From assembly GCA_942491185.1 (NCBI GenBank), contig CALOAB010000001.1:41347-105346 (forward strand): a stretch of DNA of 64,000 nt, written 5' to 3'. The position numbers were made by a program, and so were the translations under genes. The notes under the pieces were generated by a model, which did no database searches, was not told the DNA's origin, and saw only the letters and a list, made by a program, of their open reading frames with translations. Below are positions 9,046 through 18,436 of the stretch, piece by piece. Position 1 is the stretch's first letter. The number at the start of each line of letters is the position of its first letter. The stretch comes from SLRI01 sp942491185. Its GTDB lineage: Bacteria > Pseudomonadota > Alphaproteobacteria > Geminicoccales > Geminicoccaceae.

Positions 9046-9953
9046 TAAGCGTCGCGCGCGCCGCTTGCCTGGCGGCGCTGCTCGTCGGGTTCGCCAGTGC
9101 CGTAAACGCCGAGGAGTCCTTCGAGGAAGACGTGGAGGCCGACGCCGCCACGGCCGACGATGCTGAAGCCGAGGACCCCTCTGACGACGACACGCTGCCT
9201 TTGTGGGAAATCGGCGTGGTCGGCGGTGGCGGCTACCTGCCCGACTACCCGGCGGCGGACGAGAACCATTTCAATTGGCTGGCCCTGCCTTATGCCATCT
9301 ATCGGGGCGAGGTTCTGCGGATCGGCGATCGGGGTGCGGCGCGCGGCATCATCGTCGATGACGACCGCATCGAGTTCGATCTCGGGCTGGATGCAGCCTT
9401 TCCGGTGGACTCCGACGACAACGACGCCCGCGAAGGCATGGACGATCTCGACTTCCTGCTCGAGCTCGGCCCGCGCCTGACCTACCGCTTCCTGCCGCCC
9501 GAGGACCGCGACGAGCTGGATCTGGCGCTTGCCGCCAGGGCGGTCTTCTCCACCGACTTCGGCAATTTCCGCTACCAGGGCCTGACGCTCAACCCGAACC
9601 TGACCTATCGGCGCAACGACTTCATCCTCGACGACATGCGGGGCGTGGTCTCGCTGAGCCCGCTCTTCGGCTTCGACGGGCTGAACGACTACTTCTACCG
9701 GGTGTCCCCGTCCGAGGCGCGACCCGGCCGGCCAGCCTACGAAGCCGACGACGGCTATATCGGCACCGAGCTCAGCATCGGCGCCTCCTGGGGAATCATG
9801 GAGAACCTCCGCGTCTTCGGCGGCGTCCAGATCGGCTACTGGGGCCATTCAGCCAACGACGACAGCCCGCTGCACCGCGACGACTGGACCGTAGGCGTCG
9901 GCGGCGGCCTGCGCTGGTCGATCTTCACCAGCGAGCGCCGCGTCGCGCGGTGA
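9042..9953 (+). CDS. MipA/OmpV-family outer membrane protein
   Basis: Predicted outer-membrane beta barrel of 303 residues. A signal peptide is visible (about 1-23, ending SAVNA), followed by a strongly acidic linker about 24-50 rich in D/E/A. Then comes the family pattern: WEIGVVGGGGYLPDYPAADE, NWLALPYAIYRGEVLRIG and a run of alternating strands ending in a terminal aromatic-containing strand. Start is TTG at 9042 overlapping the icd stop by four bases, so it depends on icd translation. Family members are scaffolds or porin-like; the substrate is unknown. The acidic linker is unusual. Confidence 0.75.
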   Translation: MISVARAACLAALLVGFASAVNAEESFEEDVEADAATADDAEAEDPSDDDTLPLWEIGVVGGGGYLPDYPAADENHFNWLALPYAIYRGEVLRIGDRGAARGIIVDDDRIEFDLGLDAAFPVDSDDNDAREGMDDLDFLLELGPRLTYRFLPPEDRDELDLALAARAVFSTDFGNFRYQGLTLNPNLTYRRNDFILDDMRGVVSLSPLFGFDGLNDYFYRVSPSEARPGRPAYEADDGYIGTELSIGASWGIMENLRVFGGVQIGYWGHSANDDSPLHRDDWTVGVGGGLRWSIFTSERRVAR

Positions 9954-9963
9954 GCTGGAGGAT

Positions 9964-10034
9964 GTGGGGGACATGATGTCCCCCACGCCCCCTCGAAATA
10001 CTGATGGGGTGTGGGGAAAATCATTTTCCCCACA
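9964..10034. repeat. Paired intergenic palindromes (REP-like family member A)
   Basis: Two consecutive near-perfect palindromes lie between convergent genes. The first has arms GTGGGGGACAT (9964-9974) and ATGTCCCCCAC (9976-9986) around one G. The second has arms TGTGGGGAAAAT (10010-10021) and ATTTTCCCCACA (10023-10034) around one C. Between them are CCCCTCG (9989-9995) and GATGGGG (10003-10009). A related unit is at 34106-34150. They could act as bidirectional terminators or as a dispersed REP-like repeat; no T-tract follows, so intrinsic termination is not certain. Confidence 0.7.
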
Positions 10035-10049
10035 GCTTGCTCTTGGCGA

Positions 10050-10454
10050 TCACCAGCTTACCGGCACGCCGTAGCGGGCGATCATGGCGTCGTTGGTCAG
10101 GACCGTGGCTCCGAGATGCTGGGCCGCGGCGACCAGCGCCCGGTCGAACGGGTCGCGGTGCAGCGGTGGCAAGTTGGCCGCCTGCTCGGCCATCGCGTCG
10201 TCGAAGGCGACGAGCGTGAAGCCCTCGGCGCACAGCATGGCACCGATCGAGCTGAAGCCCGGCGCCACGATGCCCCCCAGCTTGCCAATGCTGACCTTGA
10301 GCGCGATCTCCCATATCGTGGTGGCGACGACCAGAGTGCCGTGCCCGGGATTGCCGAATTGCCGTTTCAAGCCGGCCGGCACCCGAGCAGCACCACGATA
10401 CCAGTCGATCAACGCGCAAGCGTCAGCGATGCAAGCGCTCACGCCAAGCCCCAC
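10050..10454 (-). CDS. VapC-type PIN-domain toxin
   Basis: PIN-domain RNase of about 134 residues; such toxins cleave tRNA or rRNA when freed from their antitoxin. The PIN acidic residues are in place: D in CIADACALIDWY, E in TTIWEIALKVSIG, D in RDPFDRALVAAA, D in TVLTNDAMIARYG. It overlaps the upstream antitoxin gene by 16 bases, the usual toxin-antitoxin coupling. The start could be the codon at 10454 or the codon of M1+5. Confidence 0.88.
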   Translation of the reverse strand: MGLGVSACIADACALIDWYRGAARVPAGLKRQFGNPGHGTLVVATTIWEIALKVSIGKLGGIVAPGFSSIGAMLCAEGFTLVAFDDAMAEQAANLPPLHRDPFDRALVAAAQHLGATVLTNDAMIARYGVPVSW

Positions 10455-10696
10455 TCCTTGAGTTCCTCGTCGCTCATCGGCGCCAGCGCCCGATCGATGT
10501 CGGCATCGGTCAACCCCGAGCGCTCGTACGCCTCGCGCGCTGCGCCGAAAGTCGGCTTCCGCTTGAGCGGCTCGATCGGCACGAGGCGTGCCACCGGCCG
10601 ATTGCGCTTGGTAATGACGACCTCCTCGCCCGCCGCCACCGCCTCCAGCAGCGCCGAGAGCGAGGTCTTCGCCTCGTAGACATTGACCTCACGCAT
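10439..10696 (-). CDS. Phd/YefM-type antitoxin (VapB role)
   Basis: An 85-residue antitoxin. The N-terminus MREVNVYEAKTSLSALLEAV and EEVVITKRNRPVARLVPIEP are the Phd/YefM DNA-binding fold; the C-terminal EELKEWGLA tail should wrap the toxin. It precedes and overlaps the PIN toxin gene. A candidate operator lies 16 bases upstream (10712-10746). An internal SGLTDADIDRALAPMSDEEL region is the linker to the toxin-neutralising tail. Confidence 0.88.
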   Translation of the reverse strand: MREVNVYEAKTSLSALLEAVAAGEEVVITKRNRPVARLVPIEPLKRKPTFGAAREAYERSGLTDADIDRALAPMSDEELKEWGLA

Positions 10697-10711
10697 GGCG
10701 AAACCCCTTCA

Positions 10712-10746
10712 TGGTCGAGAAGGAGACTAGACTATCTTCTTGACCA
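10712..10746 (-). promoter_or_regulatory. Candidate antitoxin-operon operator (inverted repeat)
   Basis: Inverted repeat with arms TGGTCGAGAAG (10712-10722) and CTTCTTGACCA (10736-10746), 10 of 11 positions matching, spacer 13 bases. It lies just upstream of the antitoxin start codon at 10696, where autoregulatory VapB/Phd operators are normally found. Position and symmetry are seen; the operator role is inferred. Confidence 0.5.
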
Positions 10747-10763
10747 GCTCAATGCCGATCGAC

Positions 10764-13173
10764 CTACCCGCCACCACTCCGGATCGCCGCCGCCCGTGCC
10801 CGCAGCTCGGCCGCGCGGTCGGTCTCGCCGAGCGCTTCGAGTGTCTCGGCGAGGTTTTCGTAAGCCTGGGCGGTGTACGGATGGTTCGCCGGCAGGGCCT
10901 GCTCGAAGATGCGCAACGCCCGTTCCGCAGCCTCTTTGGCATCGTCGAGCCGGCCCTGCATCCACAGCACGTTGCCGAGATTGCCGAGGGTCATGGCGAC
11001 CTGGTGATGGTCGAGGCCGTAGACCGTCTCCTCGATCCCGAGCGCGCGCGCTTGCGCCTCCCGCGCCTCGTCGAGCCGGCCCTGCATCTGGAGCACGTTG
11101 CCGAGATTGCCGAGGGTTATGGCGACCTCGTGATGGTCGGGGCCGTAGACCTTCTCCTTGATGCCGAGCGCGCGCGCTTGCGCCTCCCGCGCCTCGTCGA
11201 GCCGGCCCTGCATCTGGAGCACGTTGCCGAGATTGCCGAGGGTTCTGGCGACCTCGTGATGGTCGGGACCGTAGACCTTCTCCTCGATGCCGAGCGCGCG
11301 CGCTTGCGCCTCCCGCGCCTCGTCGAGCCGGCCCTGCATCTGGAGCACGTTGCCGAGATTGCCGAGGGTGCTGGCGACCTCGTGATGGTCGGGACCGTAG
11401 ACCTTCTCGTTGATGCCGAGCGCGCGCGTTTGCGCCTCCCGCGCCTCGTCGAGCCGGCCCAGCATCCGCAGCACGATGCCGAGATTGCCGAGGGCCACGG
11501 CCATCGCCGCGGATTCGGCGCCATTGACGCGTTCGCACAGCCCCATTGCCGTGCGCCAGAGCTCCTCGACCAGCCGCAGCCTGGCGGCTCGATAGTAGGG
11601 CTCCCAGCGCGACGCCAGCCAGTTCACATGCGCGGTTTCGTCGAGAAGCTGCTGATGGTGCGCGGCTTCGCGCAGCGCCGTCTCATGCGCCACAATGAGG
11701 CTGCGGAGATCGGGCGGCTGGCAGGCCGCGTCCCAGTTAGCGAAGAGTGCTGTATCGATCCGCTGCTGGTCGTCCGGGCGGCTCCGCGCCAGCTCCTCGC
11801 GCTGGATGTCCTGGTAGTGCTGGTGCAGGCGGAAATAGCCGTCCGCATCGCCCTCGACGAGCGAGTAGCGGGTGATCTCGGGCAGGCCCACGGGCCCGAT
11901 CAGCGTGCCGGGCTGCTCCTTCAGATGCTGGAACAGCGCCGCATCGAAGCGGCGGGCATGGGCCAGGGTCGCGAACGCCGGTGGCCAGCCGCTCGCCCAG
12001 ATGGCTGGCGAACCGCGCCAGCACCGCCTTGGGCGTCCGGGCGAAGTCCTCTGCTGCCGGTGTCCGGCCCTCGTCCACGAGGTCGCGATGGATGTCGAGC
12101 TGCAGGCCGAGATAGAAGGGCAGGCCCTCCGCACCTTCGCGAATCGCCGCCGCCACCGCCTCATCCGGCACCGGGAACGCTTCGAGGATCGAGGCAACCT
12201 CGGGATCGCTCAGGGCGCCGAGCCGATGTGTCTCGACGATGGTCCCCCAATCCCGGACCGGCGAGTGCTCGAAGCTCGGCCACTCCACATCGTCGCGGCC
12301 GAGCAGGACGAAGCCCACGCCCCGCGCCTGCCAGACCAGCTCGCGCAGCCAGGCATCGTTCTGAAACGCTCCGATCCCGCTCTGTGTCGGCGCCGAGCGG
12401 TGCAGCGCCTCGATCGTGTCGATCACCAGCGTCACCGGCCGGCGTTGCTCGGCCGTGCGGATCGCGTTCTGCAGGTCCATGCCCAGGCATTCGGGCAGGC
12501 GCTGGTCGAGCAAGTCCGCGCCCATGGCGCCAATTTCCTGCAGCAGCGGCTCGGTCCGCTGGTCCAGCTCGTGCAGGCCGCGGGCGAAGACGCGGTTGAG
12601 GTACTTGTAGGCGGTGCCCAGGAGTGGTGTGTCGGCCAGGATCTCGTTGATGCCGTCCGCCACGTCCTGCAGCCGCTCGCTGTCGTCGAGCCCCATCGGC
12701 AGGGAGGCGGCGAGCCGGTGGACCACCGTGCCGTCCGGGTTCAAGAGCTGGTACTGCCGCAGCACGTCGGAGCTGGGGAAGCGCTCGGCGTGGATGCGCG
12801 CAAAGGCGAAGTCGAAGAGCGGAAAGCGCGCCTCGCGCCAGGTCATCCCGAGCTGGAGCCGGAGCTGCAGCAGCGCCTGGACGACATCCTGCGACCAGGC
12901 CTCGGCGAGATCGATCGCAGCATAAGCCGGCTTCGCAACGTCGAGCCAGGCGTCGGAGACATAAGCGTCCCTCAAGTCCCGAACGATCCGCCGGGCCAGC
13001 GCCGACTTGCCGATGCCGCCGATGCCGGTGACGAGCAGCACCCGCCGCTGGTCCGGCCGGAGCGGCACGGACCAGAGCCCGCGCGCCAGGTCCAGCTCCT
13101 CGCCCCGGCCGCGAAACAGCTCGGCCTCGCGATGATCCAGCGATGTCGCCTGCGGCTTGGCCATTGCCGGCAC
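10764..13173 (-). pseudogene. STAND NTPase with tetratricopeptide repeats, broken by one frameshift
   Basis: Read from 13173: an N-terminal NTPase with P-loop TGIGGIGKSALARRI (residues about 49-63), a Walker B-like VTLVIDTIEAL segment and a helical arm, then near 11976 the frame changes (FASHLGERLATG continues as FATLAHARRFDAALF in another frame). The second frame runs to 10764 with at least five 42-residue kinesin-light-chain-type TPRs of the form LGNLGNVLQMQGRLDEAREA. Repaired, it would be about 800 residues: signal-transducing ATPase plus TPR sensor, the architecture of regulatory or antiviral STAND proteins. A single extra base in the GGCGTTC context explains the shift, so the gene may be intact in reality. 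Role unknown. Confidence 0.75.
11019..11460 (-). repeat. Near-identical 126-bp tandem repeats inside the STAND-TPR gene
   Basis: The segment GTAGACC recurs at 11019, 11145, 11271 and 11397, exactly 126 bases apart, and the units between differ at only a few positions. Each encodes one 42-residue TPR. Such DNA-level identity, rather than protein-level similarity only, points to recent amplification or gene conversion. Confidence 0.9.
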
Positions 13174-13280
13174 TCCTCAGTATGCCCGGAGAATCGCCGC
13201 CGCTTGACAGGCGGTCAAGACGTTGGTGCTCATGCCCCATGCAGGCCAGCCATCGGCGGCGGGCGACGGTGTGACGCGCG

Positions 13281-13538
13281 CTAAGCGCCCTTAGCAGCCT
13301 TCGCCAGCGCGTCACCGACAACGATCGAAGCGCGCCAGTCGTTGAAGATGCCGCCCGCGAAAAAGAGCACACTGCCGATCATGAAGACGATGCCGCCGAG
13401 ATTATGGATCGCCGCATTGGCCGCCTCCCACCGTAAGTTCGTCTGCAGGTCGGCGGCATCTGCGACGAGGCTATGGAGGCGAGGGCGATTGGTGAAATGC
13501 GACGGCATGCGGGCGGCCCCCAGCGTGCAATCGAGCAT
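13281..13538 (-). CDS. YrhK-domain-like small membrane protein
   Basis: 85 residues (or 75 from the inner Met MPSHFTN). After a polar N-terminus, LRWEAANAAIHNLGGIVFMIGSVLFFAGGIF gives one long transmembrane segment preceded by the RWE-x-x-N-A-x-x-x-x-L-G-G pattern recalled from the YrhK family. Function of that family is unknown. It stands alone, about 100 bases from the STAND gene start and convergent with no neighbour. Confidence 0.5.
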   Translation of the reverse strand: MLDCTLGAARMPSHFTNRPRLHSLVADAADLQTNLRWEAANAAIHNLGGIVFMIGSVLFFAGGIFNDWRASIVVGDALAKAAKGA

Positions 13539-13707
13539 GGCGCGGCGTCGGAGGTCTAGGCGTCGTCAGTCGATGAAGGCAAGGCACGGGCCCGCGGTAA
13601 CGTAGAGAGCCGTCGCGCGGCGGCGCCTTGGCGCATGCGCCAGATCCGAGCGCTGCAAGTGTGCCCTGAGCCGGCGGCTGATGCCGCTCCGCATGGCCGG
13701 GAAGGTC

Positions 13708-14874
13708 TCAGGCGGCGGTGACGAGCTTGCTGGCCGCCGTTTCGTCGCCTTTGGCGAGGCGATCGATGAGCCAGCCTTGGTAGTGGCGGATCTTCAGCTT
13801 CTGGCCGAGCTCGATGGCGAGCTTGTCGTCGGCCTGGGTCAAGATCAGCCGCTCCGGATCGATGCGGCGCAGCACGTCCAGATGGTCCGGCCGGGCGAGG
13901 AGCGGCAGGCGGGCCTTGTCGAAGACCAGCTTCAGCCAGTGGGCGTCGAGGCGGTCCAGATGGAGCAGCGGCAGGGCCTCGATGCCGATCCGGTCGATGG
14001 CGATGGTGATCCCGGCCTCGCGCATCTCGGCCGTGGCGCGGCCGCCGTCGGCTGCATCCTTCAGCGCGTCGAGCCAGTGCAGCTCGATGGTGAGCCGGCT
14101 GCGCTCGGCGTCGTCGAGGCGCTTCAGCAGCCGGCGATACTCGTCGGTGAACCAGGCGCCGTGGCCGAGATTGAGGCCGATATGCTGGCGCCGCCAGGGG
14201 CGGTTCAAGAGCAGCGCCACCAGCATCAACCTGTCCAGATGGCGGCAGAGCTCGGCGAAGAGCGGCTCGCCCTCGACGATCTCGACCGCGGGGAAGAGGG
14301 CGGCGGCGAGGTCGGCCAGGCTGGTGAACTGCTCGGTGTAGATCGGCTGCCAGATCGCGCCTGTGCGGTGCACCTTCTGGCGGCGGACGAAGGGCTCGAG
14401 GTCGATGCCGTCGAGGCGGTCCTCGATCAGTGCCAGCCGTGCCGGGGTGAGCGGCCCGGCCAGCCGATCGGGCTCGGCGGCACTGGCCGCTGCGGGGCTG
14501 TCGGCGGTGCTTCTTTGCAGCGATTCCAGCCGCTCGCGCAGCTCGACATAGCCTTCGGGCAGTTGGAAAGCCTCGAGAATCGAGGCCAGCGACGGGCCCT
14601 TGCTCCAGGCCTCGCTCTCCAGCTCCATGAGGTTGAAGAGGGCGGTGTGCGTCCCGGCATCCTCGGCGATCAGGCAGAGGCGACCGGCCTCGATCTCGAT
14701 CAGCTCGGCGCCGCGCTCGACCGCCAGCTCGCCCACGCTGTTGCGGAAATAATGGTAGCGGGCGGCGCTCGCCATGATGTAGGGCGAAGCCGCGAGGTTG
14801 AGCAGGCTGACAGCATTTGGCGTCTTCCGGCGGGCGAGCCGGCGGACGTGCAGGATGAGATCGTTGATCTGCAT
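13708..14874 (-). CDS. Degenerate EAL-domain-like protein
   Basis: 388 residues. The C-terminal half (about 165-385) has the rhythm of an EAL phosphodiesterase fold: IWQPIYTEQF near its start, a glycine-poor GITIAIDRIGIEALPLLHLDRLDAHWLKL middle segment like the family G-x-S-x-L-x-x-L-x-x-L-x-x-D-x-x-K-L-D block, and IRHYQGWLID near the end like the family A-Q-G-Y-x-x-x. The E-A-L metal motif and most metal-binding acids are not seen, so cyclic-di-GMP cleavage is unlikely; a ligand-binding or scaffold role is possible. The N-terminal about 150 residues are unrecognised. Confidence 0.5.
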   Translation of the reverse strand: MQINDLILHVRRLARRKTPNAVSLLNLAASPYIMASAARYHYFRNSVGELAVERGAELIEIEAGRLCLIAEDAGTHTALFNLMELESEAWSKGPSLASILEAFQLPEGYVELRERLESLQRSTADSPAAASAAEPDRLAGPLTPARLALIEDRLDGIDLEPFVRRQKVHRTGAIWQPIYTEQFTSLADLAAALFPAVEIVEGEPLFAELCRHLDRLMLVALLLNRPWRRQHIGLNLGHGAWFTDEYRRLLKRLDDAERSRLTIELHWLDALKDAADGGRATAEMREAGITIAIDRIGIEALPLLHLDRLDAHWLKLVFDKARLPLLARPDHLDVLRRIDPERLILTQADDKLAIELGQKLKIRHYQGWLIDRLAKGDETAASKLVTAA

Positions 14875-15016
14875 GAGCGTTCGGGCTCGATCCTCGGCCG
14901 TGCCGGCGGGCAGTCGTCGCCGGCTTTGCCCAATGAGCCTGCCACGGCAGGGTTAAGGCGGGCTTAACGCTGCGGCCGCATGGTCGCTGCCAACAGAAAC
15001 GGATGGGGAGCAGTCG

Positions 15017-16072
15017 ATGACCGAGGAACGCTGGCAGGTGGCGGATCTGCTGGGCTACGCGCAAGCGCTGCTGGCGGCCGCCGGCTTCGAGCCCGAGAAG
15101 GCAGAGGTGACGGCGCGGCTCCTGGTCGAGGCGGACCTGCTCGGCCACACGACGCACGGCCTGCAGCTGCTCGCCCCCTATATCGGTGCCGCCGAGGCCG
15201 GCAGCATGCGGCTCACCGGCGAGCCCACGGTCATCGCCGACCGGCCGGCCGCGCTCACCTGGGACGGCGAGCGGCTGCCCGGCGTCTGGCTCACCGACAA
15301 GGCGCTGGGCGTGGCGATCGACCGGGCGCGCAGCCTGGGCACCGCCATGGTCGCCATCCGGCGCAGCCACCACATTGCGTGTCTCGCCGCCTTCCTCACC
15401 CGCGCCACCGATGCCGGGATGATGGCGATCATCACCTCCAGCGACCCGTCGGTCGCCTCCGTCGCCCCGTTCGGCGGGCGGACGCCGCTCTACACGCCCG
15501 ATCCCATCGCCATCGGCATTCCGACCTCGGGCGAGCCGGTGCTCATCGACATCAGCGCGTCCATCACCACCAACGGGCTGTCGGGCCGCTATGCCGCCGA
15601 GGGCAAGCGGATGCCGCATGCCTGGCTCTTGGATGCGGACGGCCATCCGACCGACGATCCGAGCGTCGTCACGGCCGACCCGCCGGGCTCGATCCTGCCG
15701 GTGGGCGGGCTCGATCATGGCCACAAGGGCTACGGCCTGGGCCTCATGATCGAGGCCCTGACCCAGGGGCTCTCCGGCTTCGGCCGGTCGGCGGCGCCCA
15801 GCGAATGGGGGGCGTCGGTGACGGTCCAGGCGATCGATCCGGCCTGCTTCGGCGGGCTCGACGCCTTTGCGAAGGAGACCGGCTGGCTCGCCGACGCGGC
15901 CCGCGCCACGCCACCCCGCCCCGGCGTCGAGCGGGTCCGCGTGCCGGGCGAGAACGGGCTGGCGCGCAAGCGCGAGGCGCTGGCGAACGGCGTCGTGCTC
16001 TATCCGGGCATCATGGCGAAGCTGGGCGAGGTGGCCGCCAAGCACGGCGTTACACCGCCCAAGTCGATATAG
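15017..16072 (+). CDS. Ldh-family (malate/L-lactate/ureidoglycolate-type) NAD(P)-dependent dehydrogenase
   Basis: 351-residue oxidoreductase of the type II malate/L-lactate dehydrogenase superfamily. Marks: GHTTHGLQLLAPYI (substrate/dimer block, about 43-56), the IRRSHHIACLAAFLTRA helix with catalytic His pair, FGGRTPLYTPDPIAIGIPT (about 155-173) and GLDHGHKGYGLGLMIEALT in the C-terminal third. Members act on 2-hydroxy acids such as malate, lactate, ureidoglycolate or 2,3-diketogulonate; the substrate cannot be told here. It is a single-gene unit, with nothing catabolic adjacent. Confidence 0.85.
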   Translation: MTEERWQVADLLGYAQALLAAAGFEPEKAEVTARLLVEADLLGHTTHGLQLLAPYIGAAEAGSMRLTGEPTVIADRPAALTWDGERLPGVWLTDKALGVAIDRARSLGTAMVAIRRSHHIACLAAFLTRATDAGMMAIITSSDPSVASVAPFGGRTPLYTPDPIAIGIPTSGEPVLIDISASITTNGLSGRYAAEGKRMPHAWLLDADGHPTDDPSVVTADPPGSILPVGGLDHGHKGYGLGLMIEALTQGLSGFGRSAAPSEWGASVTVQAIDPACFGGLDAFAKETGWLADAARATPPRPGVERVRVPGENGLARKREALANGVVLYPGIMAKLGEVAAKHGVTPPKSI

Positions 16073-16723
16073 GAATAATTGCCGACAAAGTTCTTCCGGT
16101 CAAGCCGGGCTTCGGGCGGTTCGGCACCTGTAGGGTGCGACGCGTCGAGGTCGGCGGGCGGTCCTGACAGGATGGGCAATCGTCCGCCCGCAACGCCTTG
16201 ATTGGAAGCGGCTAAGCTGGCGTGCCTGCGGCAAGCTGTCAGCTCGGGTTCGGTTGCGGCAGGTCGGGTTCGTTCGCCCCGAAATTTGCGCTATACGCGC
16301 CATAAAAAATGCTTATGAGTCGCGCTGTGCAACATCGCTCGGGTTCTGTTGCGCTGGATGCACCATCATGGCGCCGGGAGCGGCTCAACCATAAGCGTTA
16401 GTTATGGCGCGTGCAGCAACGCTGAAGCCTGCTCGGTGCGAGTGGCCGACAGACACGCCAGAGCGCAAGGAGTGACGTGTCCGCTTTCGGCCCAGATCAA
16501 GACAGTCGCTGACCCCTTTTTTGCTGTCGACGTAAACAGCTTGGAGAGTGCTGATTGGCCGGCGTGTGCCGCTTGTCGGTTCTTGCGCTGAGTGCCTAGA
16601 TCCGGCAGATGGCACCGCTTGTTTCCGGATCGTGCCGTGAAAATCGGCAGACTCGAATGGCAGTGGCGTGCTTGGATAGGCAGCACCTTGCGCGGCTGCT
16701 AGTCTCTTATTGCTAGGTATCTT
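16073..16723. other. 650-base intergenic region at a composition boundary
   Basis: No convincing gene. A hairpin with arms GCGGGCGG (16154-16161) and CCGCCCGC (16184-16191) follows the dehydrogenase gene but has no T-tract. From about 16290 the sequence becomes visibly more A/T-rich (for example CCATAAAAAATGC near 16300), marking the start of the atypical stretch that holds the next gene. Short open frames here look random. Confidence 0.5.
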
Positions 16724-18436
16724 ATGGCAAAGCTTAACAGTGACATCGGCCGGGTGAAGTTGTTTCTCTTGGCAGTCGGTATTTTTATTGGTGGTATCGT
16801 CGCATTTGGTGGATATTTAGTCAGTCAGTATCAGGTTTTCCCTTTTTCATACATGAATATGGCCGAGCAGGCGTTCAAGGGACTTTATCGTGCCGCAATT
16901 CCGGCGGAACGGCCTACGCACAAACAGCTGAGCGCCGAGTCGATCTTCCTTCGGTTGCAAGGCGACGGTGTCCTCGTTCCGGTTGCTCTTCCGGCGCGCG
17001 GCGGCGGCGGTATGACGTCATTCGGGGATTCCGTGGTGCTGATCACCCGCGAAGGCACACTCTTCTCGGCCAGATCGGCGCGCGACCTAGAGTTGCTGAA
17101 CATCGAGGCGCCCGACAATGGCTGGCGCGCCTATGCGGCGTTGGCTGATTCCCCACAATACTCCGAGTACAAAATCCATCCTCAAGTCATCCGATACAAC
17201 GACGTTGAATTTTTTAAAACAAGTGATGGTAAGGGACTGGCGATTTCTTACACAGAATTCAATGAGTCGAACAAGTGTTATCAAACGACCGTCGCCACTC
17301 TCGAATTCGATATTGATATTGAAGACATTCGTGAAGTCGTCGCAGCGCGTGATGACTGGCAGGTACTTTTCCGGACGAAGCCCTGCCTGCCACTCAAAAA
17401 GGAATATACTGCGATCGAAGGACACATGGCTGGCGGTCGACTGGCTTTCGAAGGACCGAGCACGCTCTACTTGGCAAGCGGCGATTATGCATGGGATGGT
17501 GTGTACGCGCCCAAGGCAATTGCCCAAGACCCGGCGGCGGACTACGGCAAGGTGATTGCTATCGACATCGGCAACAAGCAGGCAACCACGCTGTCCCTTG
17601 GTCATCGAAATACCCAGGGAATCGGTTTCACTGAAGACGGCCGGCTCTGGGTCGTTGAGCACGGGATGCGGGGTGGCGATGAGTTGAACGCTATTTACGC
17701 TGGCGGGAATTTTGGCTGGCCGGAGGAAACACTGGGCACGGCCTATTCGAAGACACCCTGGCCCCTGGCCGATAGCTATGGCCGCCATGAGAAATTTGAT
17801 CGACCGGTCTTTGCGTGGTTGCCGTCGGTTGCAACGTCCAGCATTACTCTCATTGATGGGTTCAGTGAGAGTTGGGATGGCGATCTACTGGTCGGGTCTC
17901 TCAAGGATCAGAGCCTTTATCGCATTCGGATCAACGGCGACAGTGCCCTTTTTGTTGAGCGAGTGTTTATTGGCGAGCGCATTCGCGATGTACACCAGCA
18001 CTCCGATGGACGACTGGTGTTATGGACGGACTCGAGCTATCTCTACTTTGTCGACGAATCGGAAATTAGTTACGTGGCTGAGTTTATTTCGGACTATATT
18101 AATGAAGATCGATACGATGAACCGACGGCCAATAGGGTGAGAGCAGCCATCGATTCTTGCATGGAATGCCACTCCTTCGATCATAATGACGATGTCGGTG
18201 CGCCCAGCTTGGGTGGCGTTTTCGGTAGGGCGATTGCGGGCACCGACTATGCAGGCTACTCGGACGCGCTGGCAAGCAAAGGAGGGCGTTGGTCTCGCGA
18301 GAACCTCATCGCTTTCGTGCGAAATCCAAGCGCTTTTGTGCCCGGAACAACGATGCCGGACACTGGAATCGAGGAACCTCTGGTCGCAGAAGAGGTCGTG
18401 AATATTCTGGAGGCGTTGCGGCAGACAGCTGAATGA
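16724..18436 (+). CDS. Membrane-anchored PQQ sugar dehydrogenase fused to cytochrome c
   Basis: 570 residues: TM anchor about 12-34, a six-bladed glucose/sorbosone dehydrogenase-type propeller (about 80-440), and a C-terminal mono-haem cytochrome c. In the propeller, RNTQGIGFTEDGRLWVVEHG and GGDELNAIYAGGNFGWPE are the hallmark blocks of PQQ-dependent soluble glucose dehydrogenase relatives. The haem site is CMECH (479-483), and GTTMPDTGI supplies the likely Met ligand. It should oxidise a sugar-like substrate in the periplasm and pass electrons directly to its own haem. Codon choice is far richer in A/T than the neighbours, and an IS30 element starts 134 bases downstream, suggesting horizontal transfer. 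No PQQ synthesis genes are in the window. Confidence 0.8.
   Translation: MAKLNSDIGRVKLFLLAVGIFIGGIVAFGGYLVSQYQVFPFSYMNMAEQAFKGLYRAAIPAERPTHKQLSAESIFLRLQGDGVLVPVALPARGGGGMTSFGDSVVLITREGTLFSARSARDLELLNIEAPDNGWRAYAALADSPQYSEYKIHPQVIRYNDVEFFKTSDGKGLAISYTEFNESNKCYQTTVATLEFDIDIEDIREVVAARDDWQVLFRTKPCLPLKKEYTAIEGHMAGGRLAFEGPSTLYLASGDYAWDGVYAPKAIAQDPAADYGKVIAIDIGNKQATTLSLGHRNTQGIGFTEDGRLWVVEHGMRGGDELNAIYAGGNFGWPEETLGTAYSKTPWPLADSYGRHEKFDRPVFAWLPSVATSSITLIDGFSESWDGDLLVGSLKDQSLYRIRINGDSALFVERVFIGERIRDVHQHSDGRLVLWTDSSYLYFVDESEISYVAEFISDYINEDRYDEPTANRVRAAIDSCMECHSFDHNDDVGAPSLGGVFGRAIAGTDYAGYSDALASKGGRWSRENLIAFVRNPSAFVPGTTMPDTGIEEPLVAEEVVNILEALRQTAE

Noticed and set aside
11019..11460. Tandem repeats considered as a CRISPR array
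   Set aside because: 126-bp units are contiguous and coding for TPRs; there are no spacers.
13556..16045. 829-codon reverse-strand open frame
   Set aside because: It runs through the EAL-like gene and the Ldh-family gene in other frames and has no recognisable domain; the real genes have start sites and motifs.
16154..16191. Hairpin after the Ldh-family gene as a terminator
   Set aside because: It is 80 bases past the stop and lacks a T-tract.
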